Positions 24,260-31,665 of a DNA stretch of 38,541 nt are shown here, piece by piece. Below the pieces are notes generated by a model, which saw nothing but the letters and a program-made list of their open reading frames with translations, was not told the DNA's origin and did not search any database. The stretch lies in contig CAJODC010000003.1 of assembly GCA_905233215.1 (NCBI GenBank), forward strand, positions 1 to 38,541, read 5' to 3'. The stretch's first letter is position 1; every line of letters begins with the position of its first letter. The stretch is from an uncultured Synergistales bacterium. GTDB taxonomy: Bacteria; Synergistota; Synergistia; Synergistales; Aminobacteriaceae. Made by a program: the position numbers and the translations under genes.

Positions 24260-24781
24260 TCAGTATCCGCGATTCTCCAGCTTCATACAATAACCCGTAA
24301 CAGTCAAAACATAATTATCAGCTTCACGTTCAGGCAAATTCTTCCCAAGCTGAGAAATTTTAGCGGGCGAACAAGAACCGTCAGCGTAAAAATAAATTAT
24401 CTTAGGCTCAAACTTCCAGCCGTCATCTTCAGGCAGACTCTTCAGCTCCGTTTTCTTCCACTCCAAGACTTCGGGCTTGTTCTTGTTTGTTCCCAAAAAC
24501 GCGCTGAGACTGTGTTCATCTTCCTCTTTCTTTGTGAGAGCCTCAGCGATGATAACGCCTCTGTCGAATGCTCCTTCTGACTTGATCGAAAGACGGACAG
24601 GAGTCCCGGAAAGAGCGAGATTCCCGGCGTCCTCAATGGCACGTTGAAGAAGTGCTGACGATGGCTCAAAGTAAAACGAAATTCGAGGGAGCATCACCGA
24701 AGCGAGAACTCCCACGATTGAAAGGACTACAAGAATCTCAACGAGAGTGAAACCTTTAGTCGTTGTTCGTGATGTCGGCAT
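24260..24781 (-). CDS. Type II secretion GspH-like minor pseudopilin
   Basis: 173 residues. Seen: a prepilin leader MPTSRTTTKG with peptidase cleavage before FTLVEILVVLSIVGVLASVMLPRI, the class III prepilin hydrophobic helix with Glu5, then a soluble domain with two cysteines near the C-terminus (SCSPAK and GYCMKL) that may form a disulfide. Minor pseudopilins of this type cap the type II secretion pseudopilus. It overlaps gspG by 26 bp, and GGAGAGGGAG precedes the ATG. No secretin, ATPase or platform gene is in the window. Assignment to GspH rather than a type IV pilin FimT/U relative rests on the gspG neighbour. Confidence 0.75.
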   Translation of the reverse strand: MPTSRTTTKGFTLVEILVVLSIVGVLASVMLPRISFYFEPSSALLQRAIEDAGNLALSGTPVRLSIKSEGAFDRGVIIAEALTKKEEDEHSLSAFLGTNKNKPEVLEWKKTELKSLPEDDGWKFEPKIIYFYADGSCSPAKISQLGKNLPEREADNYVLTVTGYCMKLENRGY

Positions 24782-25190
24782 TAACTCCCTCTCCGCCTTC
24801 TTCAGCGTCAGGGCCGTAACTGATTATCGTGATTCTTCCGTTCTGATTGCGGTAGACGTAGGGATTGCCCCAAGGGTCAACAGGAAGTTTCTTGATGTAA
24901 CCGCCGTCTGCGTAACGCTTCGGAACCGGCGAAGTTGTCGGAGCTGTTACGAGAGCTTCGAGTCCCTGCTGTGTTGTCGGGTAGAAGCCGTTGTGCATTC
25001 GGTACATTTCGAGAGCGTCCTCAAGCGAACGAATCTGTGTTGCCGCCGTAGTGCGCTGTGCCTCCGCGACTTGAGGCCCTATGCGCGGGACAACAAGTGC
25101 CGCGAGAAGTCCCAAAATCACAACGACTACCATAATCTCAATGAGTGTGAAGCCTGAACGCCGTACTAATTTTAGCTTTTTGCTTTTCAT
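24756..25190 (-). CDS. gspG: Type II secretion major pseudopilin GspG
   Basis: 144 residues. Seen: leader MKSKKLKLVRRSG, cleavage before FTLIEIMVVVVILGLLAALVVPRI, then TQIRSLEDALEMYRMHNGFYPTTQQGLEALV and the GspG-specific end LPVDPWGNPYVYRNQNGRITIISYGPDAEEGGEGVNADI, which carries the calcium-binding loop. The protein polymerises into the periplasmic pseudopilus. The start ATG 25190 is chosen over 25214 because AAAGGAGG lies 9 nt upstream. It is the first gene of the long minus-strand run. Confidence 0.93.
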   Translation of the reverse strand: MKSKKLKLVRRSGFTLIEIMVVVVILGLLAALVVPRIGPQVAEAQRTTAATQIRSLEDALEMYRMHNGFYPTTQQGLEALVTAPTTSPVPKRYADGGYIKKLPVDPWGNPYVYRNQNGRITIISYGPDAEEGGEGVNADITNND

Positions 25191-25251
25191 GAAGTTATAT
25201 CCTCCTTTGTTCATTACAGTTACATTATAATATATGGGCGATAAGCAGTGT

Positions 25252-25284
25252 GGTTTACAATATAAATTGAGCTAGGTTTACAAT
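25252..25284 (+). repeat. 10-bp direct repeat upstream of the phosphomannomutase gene
   Basis: GGTTTACAAT occurs at 25252-25261 and again at 25275-25284 (23-bp period, about two helical turns) in the short gap between divergent gspG and the mutase gene. TTTACA and TACAAT parts resemble promoter hexamers, so the repeat may be an operator or simply overlapping promoter elements. Confidence 0.4.
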
Positions 25285-25307
25285 CAAAAAAGGGAGCTGG
25301 TCAAAGA

Positions 25308-26690
25308 ATGACAATACCTTTCAATATTTTCAGAGAGTACGACATAAGAGGCAATGCCGACAAAGATTTGACTGACGAGACAGTGAACGCTATCGGCCGT
25401 GCTTATGCAACGTGGCTGATACGTGCCGGAGTGAAAACAGGCGTAACAATCGGAGGAGATGCCAGACTGTCAACACCAAGAATCAAAGCGGCAATGACTG
25501 AAGGAATTTTATCGGCTGGGCTTGACGTTGTTGACGTTGGACTTGTTACTACTCCGATGCTTTACTGGAGCTTGATACACTTCAACTTTGACGGAGGCGT
25601 AATGATTACCGGCTCGCACAATCCGCCGGACATGAACGGGCTGAAACTCTGCTTTGAGCGTGGGACTCTATGGGGCAGCGAGGTCAGGAACATTCACACG
25701 ATAGCGGAGTCCGGGAATTTCGAGTCGGGTCATGGCCGTCTCACTCACGCTAACATTGACGATGATTATCTCAGAATGCTTGTGTCGAAGTTCACGCTTC
25801 CGTTCAAAAAACGCTTCAAGGTTGTTGTCGACTCAGGAAACGGGGCAGCAGGCATCACGGCAAGAAAATATTTTGAGCTTCTCGGCTGCGACTGTGTATC
25901 GCTCTACGATGAGCCTGACGGACACTTCCCGAATCATCACCCTGACCCTCAGAAGCGAGAGAACCTTCAGGACCTCATAGCGAGAGTCAGAGATGAACTG
26001 GCTGATGTCGGCTTCGCTTATGACGGAGACGCTGACAGAATCGGAGTTGTTGACGACAAAGGAGAGGTGATTTTCGGCGACCGGCTGATGACTCTCTACT
26101 GGAAGGAAATTCTCGGCCATCACAAGGGTACAGCCGTAATCGTTGAGCCTAAATGCAGCATGGTTCTTCCTGAAGTCGCTGAAAAATTCGGAGGCAAGCC
26201 ATTTTACTGGAAGTCAGGACATTCGGTGATTAAGGCGAAAATGCGTGAGATAGGAGCGTTATTTGCAGGTGAATATTCCGGGCACATGTTTTTTGCCGAT
26301 GAGTTCTACGGCCATGATGACGCTTTCTACGCTTCAGGGCGGTTGCTCCGTATCATGTCGGAAAGAGGAGAGCCGCTCTCACGCCTGATGATGTCGATTC
26401 CTGTTTACCCGTCAACCGAAGAAATCAGAATCCCTTGCAGTGATGACGTGAAGTTTCAGATTACTCAAAGAATCACGGAGAAGGCACGAGAGAAATACGA
26501 AGTCAGCGACATTGACGGAGTGAGGATAATTTACCCTGACGGCTGGGGCTTAATCAGAGCGTCAAACACTCAGCCCGTCATAGTCGTTAGGTGCGAGGGA
26601 CGAAATGACGAGGCACTTCATCGCATCATGAACGACATAAAATCACGTGTGCTTGATGAGGGGCTGCCGGATTTCACATGGACATTTTGA
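25308..26690 (+). CDS. Phosphomannomutase/phosphoglucomutase
   Basis: 460 residues, AlgC-type alpha-D-phosphohexomutase interconverting the 6- and 1-phosphates of mannose and/or glucose for nucleotide-sugar, LPS or exopolysaccharide synthesis. Four domains: FREYDIRG at the N-terminus, phosphoserine loop TGSHNPPD (Ser103), magnesium loop DGDADR (239-244), sugar-specificity loop GEYSGHMFF (321-329; the GEMSGH type that accepts both glucose and mannose), and phosphate-binding RASNTQP near residue 425. ATG 25308 is preceded by GGGAGC. It overlaps trmB by 13 bp. Confidence 0.92.
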   Translation: MTIPFNIFREYDIRGNADKDLTDETVNAIGRAYATWLIRAGVKTGVTIGGDARLSTPRIKAAMTEGILSAGLDVVDVGLVTTPMLYWSLIHFNFDGGVMITGSHNPPDMNGLKLCFERGTLWGSEVRNIHTIAESGNFESGHGRLTHANIDDDYLRMLVSKFTLPFKKRFKVVVDSGNGAAGITARKYFELLGCDCVSLYDEPDGHFPNHHPDPQKRENLQDLIARVRDELADVGFAYDGDADRIGVVDDKGEVIFGDRLMTLYWKEILGHHKGTAVIVEPKCSMVLPEVAEKFGGKPFYWKSGHSVIKAKMREIGALFAGEYSGHMFFADEFYGHDDAFYASGRLLRIMSERGEPLSRLMMSIPVYPSTEEIRIPCSDDVKFQITQRITEKAREKYEVSDIDGVRIIYPDGWGLIRASNTQPVIVVRCEGRNDEALHRIMNDIKSRVLDEGLPDFTWTF

Positions 26691-27595
26691 GCGCAACAAC
26701 ACAGGCCCGGCCTCAATACGGCGTGATAATGTTTCCTGAGAGAGGCCGTCCTTTAACCGTTCAAGAAAAAACTGAACTTGAAATCGGTTTCGGAAACGGT
26801 GAGTATACAGTTCAATACGCTAAAAATAATCCTGACACTTTGCTTTACGGCATAGAAATTTCACAGTCATGTGTTCTTCGCTGTGCAAGAAGGGCAGAAG
26901 GTCTCAAGAATTTTCACATCATCAACACTGACGCAAGATTCATGTTACGTGAACTTTTCACGGACGAGTCGTTACAGAAAATATTTATGCAGTTCCCTTG
27001 TCCTTGGTCGAAAAATGCTGACGCTCACAAGAGGGTAACGGCCAAAGATTTTGCCGACAGTTTAGCCGCTGTACTGAAAGTTTCGGGAGTTTTTGAGGTT
27101 GTTACAGATGATGAGCCTTACGCCAATGAAGTGTGGAATATTTTGGGAAGACACGAGGCACTTTCAGCGGAAAAATTCGAGGTCAACCCCAAACGAGAAA
27201 TCACAACGAAATATGAGCGAAAATGGCTCGAAGAAGGAAAGAATATTCACCGGGTAACGTTCAGAAAAATCAAGGCATACACGGCGGAACGGAGGACAAC
27301 GGGAGAAATGCACATAAAAATATCACGCAACGTAACAGCAAATGACATGGCCGGGCTTCGCAATGTCGAGGGAAAAAACGGTAAATCGTTCTGGAAGTTT
27401 GGACGGACTTTTTCTGACGGAGATGTATTTCTGCTTGAGACGCTGACCAGTGATGATGAGTTCGAGCAGAAATTCTACATTCACGCCGGGCCGAGAGACG
27501 GAGGATTTTTGCTGAGACTGGACAAAACGACTCAGGCTTTTTTGACACCGGCAGTGAGATCGGCACTGAATGACGCTGCGCAGAGATTATCATGA
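26678..27595 (+). CDS. trmB: tRNA (guanine-N7-)-methyltransferase with C-terminal extension
   Basis: 305 residues, about 90 more than a typical TrmB. It makes m7G46 in the tRNA variable loop. Seen: SAM site ELEIGFGNGEYTVQYAKNNP, YGIEISQSCVLRC, IINTDARFML, FMQFPCPWSKNADAHKRV (family F-P-D-P-W-x-K-x-x-H-x-K-R; here Cys replaces the Asp) and VTDDEPYANEV, the T-D-x-x-x-Y motif. From about residue 205 to the end there is an extra beta-rich domain (GEMHIKISRNVTANDMAG to FLTPAVRSALNDAAQRLS). Long C-terminal tails are known in TrmB of thermophiles such as Aquifex. It is joined to rsmD by ATGA. Confidence 0.88.
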   Translation: MDILSATTQARPQYGVIMFPERGRPLTVQEKTELEIGFGNGEYTVQYAKNNPDTLLYGIEISQSCVLRCARRAEGLKNFHIINTDARFMLRELFTDESLQKIFMQFPCPWSKNADAHKRVTAKDFADSLAAVLKVSGVFEVVTDDEPYANEVWNILGRHEALSAEKFEVNPKREITTKYERKWLEEGKNIHRVTFRKIKAYTAERRTTGEMHIKISRNVTANDMAGLRNVEGKNGKSFWKFGRTFSDGDVFLLETLTSDDEFEQKFYIHAGPRDGGFLLRLDKTTQAFLTPAVRSALNDAAQRLS

Positions 27596-28080
27596 AGAAC
27601 GTGAGGCCGACATCAGGACGTGTAATTTCTGCACTGTTCAGCATATTGGGCGGTAAGGTTGAGGACTGTGAGTTCCTTGACCTTTTCGCCGGGACAGGGA
27701 GAGTCGGACTTGAGGCGGTTGAACGAGGCGCAAGGAGTACTGTTTTTGTCGAAAGCGTGAAGGCTAGGGCTGACGACATCAAGAAGCGTGCTGGCGAATC
27801 TCTTGTTCTCTCACTGGAAATAAGGCGGGCGGTCTCTTGGTTAGTCAAAAGAAAAATGACATTCGACATAATTTTTGCTGACCCTCCGTATAATTCCGGC
27901 TGGTGCGAATCTCTTCCGATAATTCCGAACCTTTCGGAACTCTTTTCGCCTGACGCAGTGATGATAATCGAACATTCATCACGTGAGCCTCTGAAACTCA
28001 CAGTCAACCCCAACAATCTCGAAATCACATCAACGAGGGAATACGGTGAAACCTGTCTGAGCTTCCTCAAAATGTTATAA
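27592..28080 (+). CDS. rsmD: 16S rRNA (guanine966-N2)-methyltransferase
   Basis: 162 residues, shorter than the roughly 185-200 usual. Modifies G966 of 16S rRNA. Seen: the RsmD start VRPTSGRVISALFSIL (family R-P-T-x-x-x-x-x-x-x-x-F), SAM motif FLDLFAGTGRVGLEAVERGA, VESVKARADDIKK, and catalytic FADPPYNSG (DPPY 96-99). The N-terminal strand GGxxKGRxL normally before RPT is missing. It overlaps trmB by ATGA. Elsewhere rsmD is often next to coaD; here a MATE gene lies between them. Confidence 0.9.
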   Translation: MKNVRPTSGRVISALFSILGGKVEDCEFLDLFAGTGRVGLEAVERGARSTVFVESVKARADDIKKRAGESLVLSLEIRRAVSWLVKRKMTFDIIFADPPYNSGWCESLPIIPNLSELFSPDAVMIIEHSSREPLKLTVNPNNLEITSTREYGETCLSFLKML

Positions 28081-28116
28081 TCCCCCGTAACAACCCACGA
28101 AAGGAAAATATTAACG

Positions 28117-29448
28117 TTGACTTCATCACCATCAGTAGCTCGTCAGGCAATCAGCAACATAATCCCGGCCATAGTCGTTGAAATTATGCTGTTGATCTAC
28201 AACCTTGCCGACACATTCTTCATCGGTCAGACACACGATCCCTTACAGCTTGCGGCGGTCTCGTTGGCATCGCCGATATTCATGGTACTGATTGCGCTGG
28301 GAATAATTTTCATGGCCGGAGCAATGTCTTTCATATCTCGAACGCTCGGAGCAGGCCGTAAAGACCGGGCTGACAATATCGCTTCGTTCTGCGTCTGGGG
28401 GAGTGTGATAACGGGAGTCGTTGTTGCGTTGATATTCATGTTCTTCATAGACAGCATACTCAACGCAATCGGAGCGAGTCCTGAGACGTTCAAACTTGCC
28501 TACAGTTACCTGTCAATCGTAGTAGCTTCGACACCGTTTATACTTTTCAGCATGGCATCGGGCGGAATAATGCGCGCTGAAAATCACGCATCAGCAGCGA
28601 TGACGGGGCAAATTTTCGGAAACATGCTCAATGTTGTGCTTGACCCGATAATGATACTCTGGTTCGGCTGGGGAATAACTGGAGCGGCGATTGCTACGAC
28701 TGCAAGCATAATCATTGGAGCCGGGTATTATGCCGGTTACTTTTTGACGGGGCGTTCATCGCTGAGTATTCATGTGAAAAATTTTCGTGTTTCGGGAGGA
28801 ATAGCACTCGGAGTTTTGGCGATTGGAGTACCGGCATGTTTAGACCCGTGGCTGATGAGCGTTTCACAGATGGTCATGAACTCTCTGATGTCTGCTTACG
28901 GCGATATGGCTGTTGCTGCTGCCGGAGTGTCAATGAGAATCGAACAGATAGCAATACTCACGGCACTCGGAACAGGGCAGGGAGTTCAGCCTTTGTTGGG
29001 ATTCTCGATTGGTGCTGAGGACTGGAAACGCTATCGAGAGATGCTGATGTTTGCGCTGAAGTTCACGGTAACATTAACGCTTGTGATGATAGCAGGGTGC
29101 TTTGTGTTTTCGAGGAACATCGTTGCAATGTTCGTGAATGAGCCTGAAGCGTTCGGCTACGCTGTGAAGTTTCTGAGAATGAAGCTGTCAAGCAGTCTTC
29201 TTTTCGCAGTGTTCTTTGTGTTCGTCAACGCACTTCAGGCAATGGGAGCAGGTAAAGCCTCATTCATTCTGAGCGTCTGCCGTCAATGCGTGCTGTACAT
29301 GCCATTGATGTTTGTGTTCAATCATCTTTGGGGCGAATACGGAATAGTGTGGGCGTTGCCTGCGGCTGAATTATTGTCGCTGTTACAGACGGTGATAATC
29401 TACGGTAAAATCATCTTCAATCCCAAATATTTTGTGTATTCGGAGTGA
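28117..29448 (+). CDS. MATE-family multidrug/metabolite exporter
   Basis: 443 residues with 12 predicted membrane helices in two related halves. Seen: VEIMLLIYNLADTFFIGQ (MATE motif in TM1), ISRTLGAGRKDRADNIAS, GGIMRAENHASAAMTGQIFGNMLNVVLDPIMI, and in the second half AAAGVSMRIEQIAILTALGTGQGVQPLLGFSIGAEDWKRYREML. Such proteins export cationic compounds or metabolites by sodium or proton antiport; the substrate here is unknown. The start is TTG 28117 preceded by AAAGGAAA about 10 nt upstream; the N-terminus is short, so an alternative upstream start is not excluded. Confidence 0.92.
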   Translation: MTSSPSVARQAISNIIPAIVVEIMLLIYNLADTFFIGQTHDPLQLAAVSLASPIFMVLIALGIIFMAGAMSFISRTLGAGRKDRADNIASFCVWGSVITGVVVALIFMFFIDSILNAIGASPETFKLAYSYLSIVVASTPFILFSMASGGIMRAENHASAAMTGQIFGNMLNVVLDPIMILWFGWGITGAAIATTASIIIGAGYYAGYFLTGRSSLSIHVKNFRVSGGIALGVLAIGVPACLDPWLMSVSQMVMNSLMSAYGDMAVAAAGVSMRIEQIAILTALGTGQGVQPLLGFSIGAEDWKRYREMLMFALKFTVTLTLVMIAGCFVFSRNIVAMFVNEPEAFGYAVKFLRMKLSSSLLFAVFFVFVNALQAMGAGKASFILSVCRQCVLYMPLMFVFNHLWGEYGIVWALPAAELLSLLQTVIIYGKIIFNPKYFVYSE

Positions 29449-29454
29449 GTTAGA

Positions 29455-29940
29455 GTGAAAGTTACTGCTGTATATCCGGGATCGTTTGACCCGATAACTA
29501 ACGGACATATATACATTGCTGAGAGGGCCGCCGCTGTTTTTGACGAGGTGATTGTGAGCGTCCTAGTGAATGAGCGCAAGGTGTCGGCGTTCAGCGTTGA
29601 GGAACGATGCGAGATGGCACGAGAGACGCTGGGCCATGTGAAGAACGTTACTGTTGACAGCTTCAACGGACTTCTTGTCGATTATGTCAGACAGAAGAGA
29701 GCCGGAGTTATTGTCAGGGGATTGAGGGCGATGAGCGATTTTGAGTATGAATTTCAGATGGCGTTGATGAACAGACAGCTTGCGCCGGAGATTGAGACAT
29801 TCTTTATTGTTACAGACCCGAAATATTCTTATGTGTCGAGTTCAAGCGTGAGGGAGATATTTCATTTCGGGGGAACTGTTGAAGATGTTGTCCCTAGAAC
29901 AGTTTATGAGAGACTGAAAGAGCGTTATAACGATGAATGA
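29455..29940 (+). CDS. coaD: Phosphopantetheine adenylyltransferase
   Basis: 161 residues, standard length. Penultimate step of CoA synthesis. Seen: YPGSFDPITNGHIYIAERAA (the T/HxGH nucleotidyltransferase motif, His18), RGLRAMSDFEYEFQMALMNRQLAPEIETFF and SYVSSSSVREIFHFGG (I-S-S-S-x-x-R signature). GTG start with GGAG 10 nt upstream, 6 bp after the MATE stop. Its stop region (ATGAATGA) contains the start codon of the EcoRV-like endonuclease gene, so the restriction genes are spliced onto the end of a housekeeping operon. Confidence 0.95.
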   Translation: MKVTAVYPGSFDPITNGHIYIAERAAAVFDEVIVSVLVNERKVSAFSVEERCEMARETLGHVKNVTVDSFNGLLVDYVRQKRAGVIVRGLRAMSDFEYEFQMALMNRQLAPEIETFFIVTDPKYSYVSSSSVREIFHFGGTVEDVVPRTVYERLKERYNDE

Positions 29941-30778
29941 TAATGTGAAAGCAGATTTTCTCTTGCAGTTATCGAAATTTGCCGGGACGCTTGCGGAAAG
30001 ACTTGCTTGTTGCGGAGAATGGAATGTCAGAGGTTTCATAGATATTTTCAGGAATATATACCCCATTTCTACGGACTCAAAAGTGGTGTCTAAGGTTTTA
30101 GAGATTCACCTGCTTCCTGAATTGTTGCGATTTGCGGAGTTTTCAGGCTACGAAATTGAACCTGCCGAAAAACAGAATTGGTATCCTGATTTCACCTTCA
30201 TACACAAGAATAACTCGAAAATAAAGTTTGCTGTTGACCTCAAGACCACGTACAGAGATGATAAACATCTTGGCTTTTGCAACGGTTTCACTCTCGGCTC
30301 TCATGGAGAATATTTCACGGACAGGGGAAGCACTAAAAATATACAATATCCCTACAGCCAGTACAGCGGACATTTGTGCTTAGGCATAATATATTCACGG
30401 AATGAAGCATCATTTTGCGGAGCAGACATCTACCCTGAGAGCGAGCTTCTAAGGATACCAGCTGTGATAAAAGATTTTACTTTTTTTGCTATGGAAAAGT
30501 GGCGTATTGCCAGCGATAAACCGGGAAGCGGAAACACTGCTAACATAGGGAGCATTCAGTATGTAGATGACATTATTTCTGGCAACGGTGTATTTGCTCT
30601 TGCGGGAGAAAAAATATTTGATGACTACTGGATAAATTTCGGAAAGATAAATATTCCCTGCGATGACGGTAAATATAAGCGGCTTTCATCGTTTGCTGAG
30701 TATTTGCGCTACAGGGGGCTTCCTGAGAGCTTGAACAATCAGCGAAAATCAAGACGCGGTGAATTGACACATGCCTGA
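29933..30778 (+). CDS. EcoRV-like type II restriction endonuclease (predicted GATATC)
   Basis: 281 residues; EcoRV is about 245. Seen: YPISTDSKVVSKVLE near the N-terminus, then the catalytic PD-(D/E)xK site with Asp86 in WYPDFT and Asp102 and Lys104 in VDLKTTY, corresponding to EcoRV Asp74, Asp90 and Lys92. TKNIQYPYSQY and KWRIASDKPGSGNTANIGSI are also close to EcoRV. Residues 198-202, GSGNT, match the EcoRV recognition loop (182-186) and EKQNWYPD matches its Q-loop, so blunt cutting of GATATC is predicted. Comparison is from memory of EcoRV. It overlaps coaD by 8 bp and the methyltransferase by 8 bp. Base composition is visibly more A/T-rich than coaD, suggesting transfer. Confidence 0.92.
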   Translation: MNDNVKADFLLQLSKFAGTLAERLACCGEWNVRGFIDIFRNIYPISTDSKVVSKVLEIHLLPELLRFAEFSGYEIEPAEKQNWYPDFTFIHKNNSKIKFAVDLKTTYRDDKHLGFCNGFTLGSHGEYFTDRGSTKNIQYPYSQYSGHLCLGIIYSRNEASFCGADIYPESELLRIPAVIKDFTFFAMEKWRIASDKPGSGNTANIGSIQYVDDIISGNGVFALAGEKIFDDYWINFGKINIPCDDGKYKRLSSFAEYLRYRGLPESLNNQRKSRRGELTHA

Positions 30779-31607
30779 AAAAGTATTTGTCCCTCCGCTC
30801 AAGATTCAAGGGATCAAGACAAAATTAGTTCCGGCTGTCAAACAGAATGTATCGCTCACTGTTAAAACATTGTGGCTTGAGCCGTTCATGGGTTCCGGCG
30901 TTGTAGGATTCAATATCAGGCCCGAATGTGCGGTGTTTGCGGACATTAACCCTCACATAATAAACTTCTACAACGCTGTGAAATCCGGCAGTGCTAGTTC
31001 CGACGCAGTAAGGGCATTTCTTCAAGATAACGGCGAACTTCTTGCCAAACATGGGAAAGAATACTATTACTTCGTGCGGGACAGGTTTAACAAATCTCAT
31101 TCTCCTCTTGATTTCCTGTTCCTGAACAGAGCCTGCTTCAACGGAATGATGCGTTTCAGCAAAGAACATAAATTCAACGTACCCTACGGCCACAAGCCCC
31201 TGAGATTCTCAAAGTCGTACATCACTAAAATCGTAAATCAAGTGAAATATATTGAAGACTGCCTGAGAATTTATGACTGGGAGTTTGTATGCCAGTCTTT
31301 TGGAGATACTATAGCGATGTCGGAAGAAGATACTTTTATTTACTGTGATCCACCTTACATTGGCCGTCATGTTGATTATTATGACACATGGAATGAGGAT
31401 TCCGAGATAAAACTCTGCAAATATCTGCGAGAAAGTGAAGCAAGGTTCATGCTCTCAACGTGGGAATGCAACATATACAGACACAATGAATACATAAATA
31501 GAATCTGGAGTTTTTGCCGTAAAATGAATTTTGAACACTTTTACCACTTGGGAGCAAGAGAAGTTAATCGTCATTCTATAACTGAAGCGTTGCTGATGAA
31601 TTACTAA
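30771..31607 (+). CDS. DNA N6-adenine methyltransferase, M.EcoRV-like (predicted GATATC)
   Basis: 278 residues, a Dam-type alpha-class adenine methyltransferase. Seen: KVFVPPLKIQGIKTKLVP, the N-terminal Dam/M.EcoRV motif; SAM-binding EPFMGSGVVGFNI (motif I, 37-49); DINPHIINFYNAV; LDFLFLNRACFNGMMRFS; catalytic IYCDPPYIGRHVDYYDTW (DPPY 193-196); and HFYHLGAREVNRHSITEALLMNY. It tracks M.EcoRV along its length, including the C-terminus, so protection of GATATC at the first A is the expected role. It follows the endonuclease with an 8-bp overlap and weak ribosome site (GGTGA). No controller (C) gene accompanies the pair. Confidence 0.92.
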   Translation: MPEKVFVPPLKIQGIKTKLVPAVKQNVSLTVKTLWLEPFMGSGVVGFNIRPECAVFADINPHIINFYNAVKSGSASSDAVRAFLQDNGELLAKHGKEYYYFVRDRFNKSHSPLDFLFLNRACFNGMMRFSKEHKFNVPYGHKPLRFSKSYITKIVNQVKYIEDCLRIYDWEFVCQSFGDTIAMSEEDTFIYCDPPYIGRHVDYYDTWNEDSEIKLCKYLRESEARFMLSTWECNIYRHNEYINRIWSFCRKMNFEHFYHLGAREVNRHSITEALLMNY

Positions 31608-31633
31608 AACGTTTTCCCATTACTGATTGTATG

Positions 31634-31639
31634 TATAAT
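31634..31639 (+). promoter_or_regulatory. -10 element of the WG-repeat gene
   Basis: Perfect TATAAT, preceded directly by TG, in the 58-bp gap after the methyltransferase; no good -35. A start near 31646 would exclude the ATG at 31645 and leave GAAAGGA (31647-31653) as the ribosome site for the ATG at 31666. Confidence 0.5.
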
Positions 31640-31665
31640 AGCCCATGAAAGGATCGATGATAACA

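Noticed and set aside
27270-28070. 266-codon open frame on the minus strand
   Set aside because: It is antisense to trmB and rsmD, both with conserved catalytic motifs; the peptide is low-quality and arises from codon bias.
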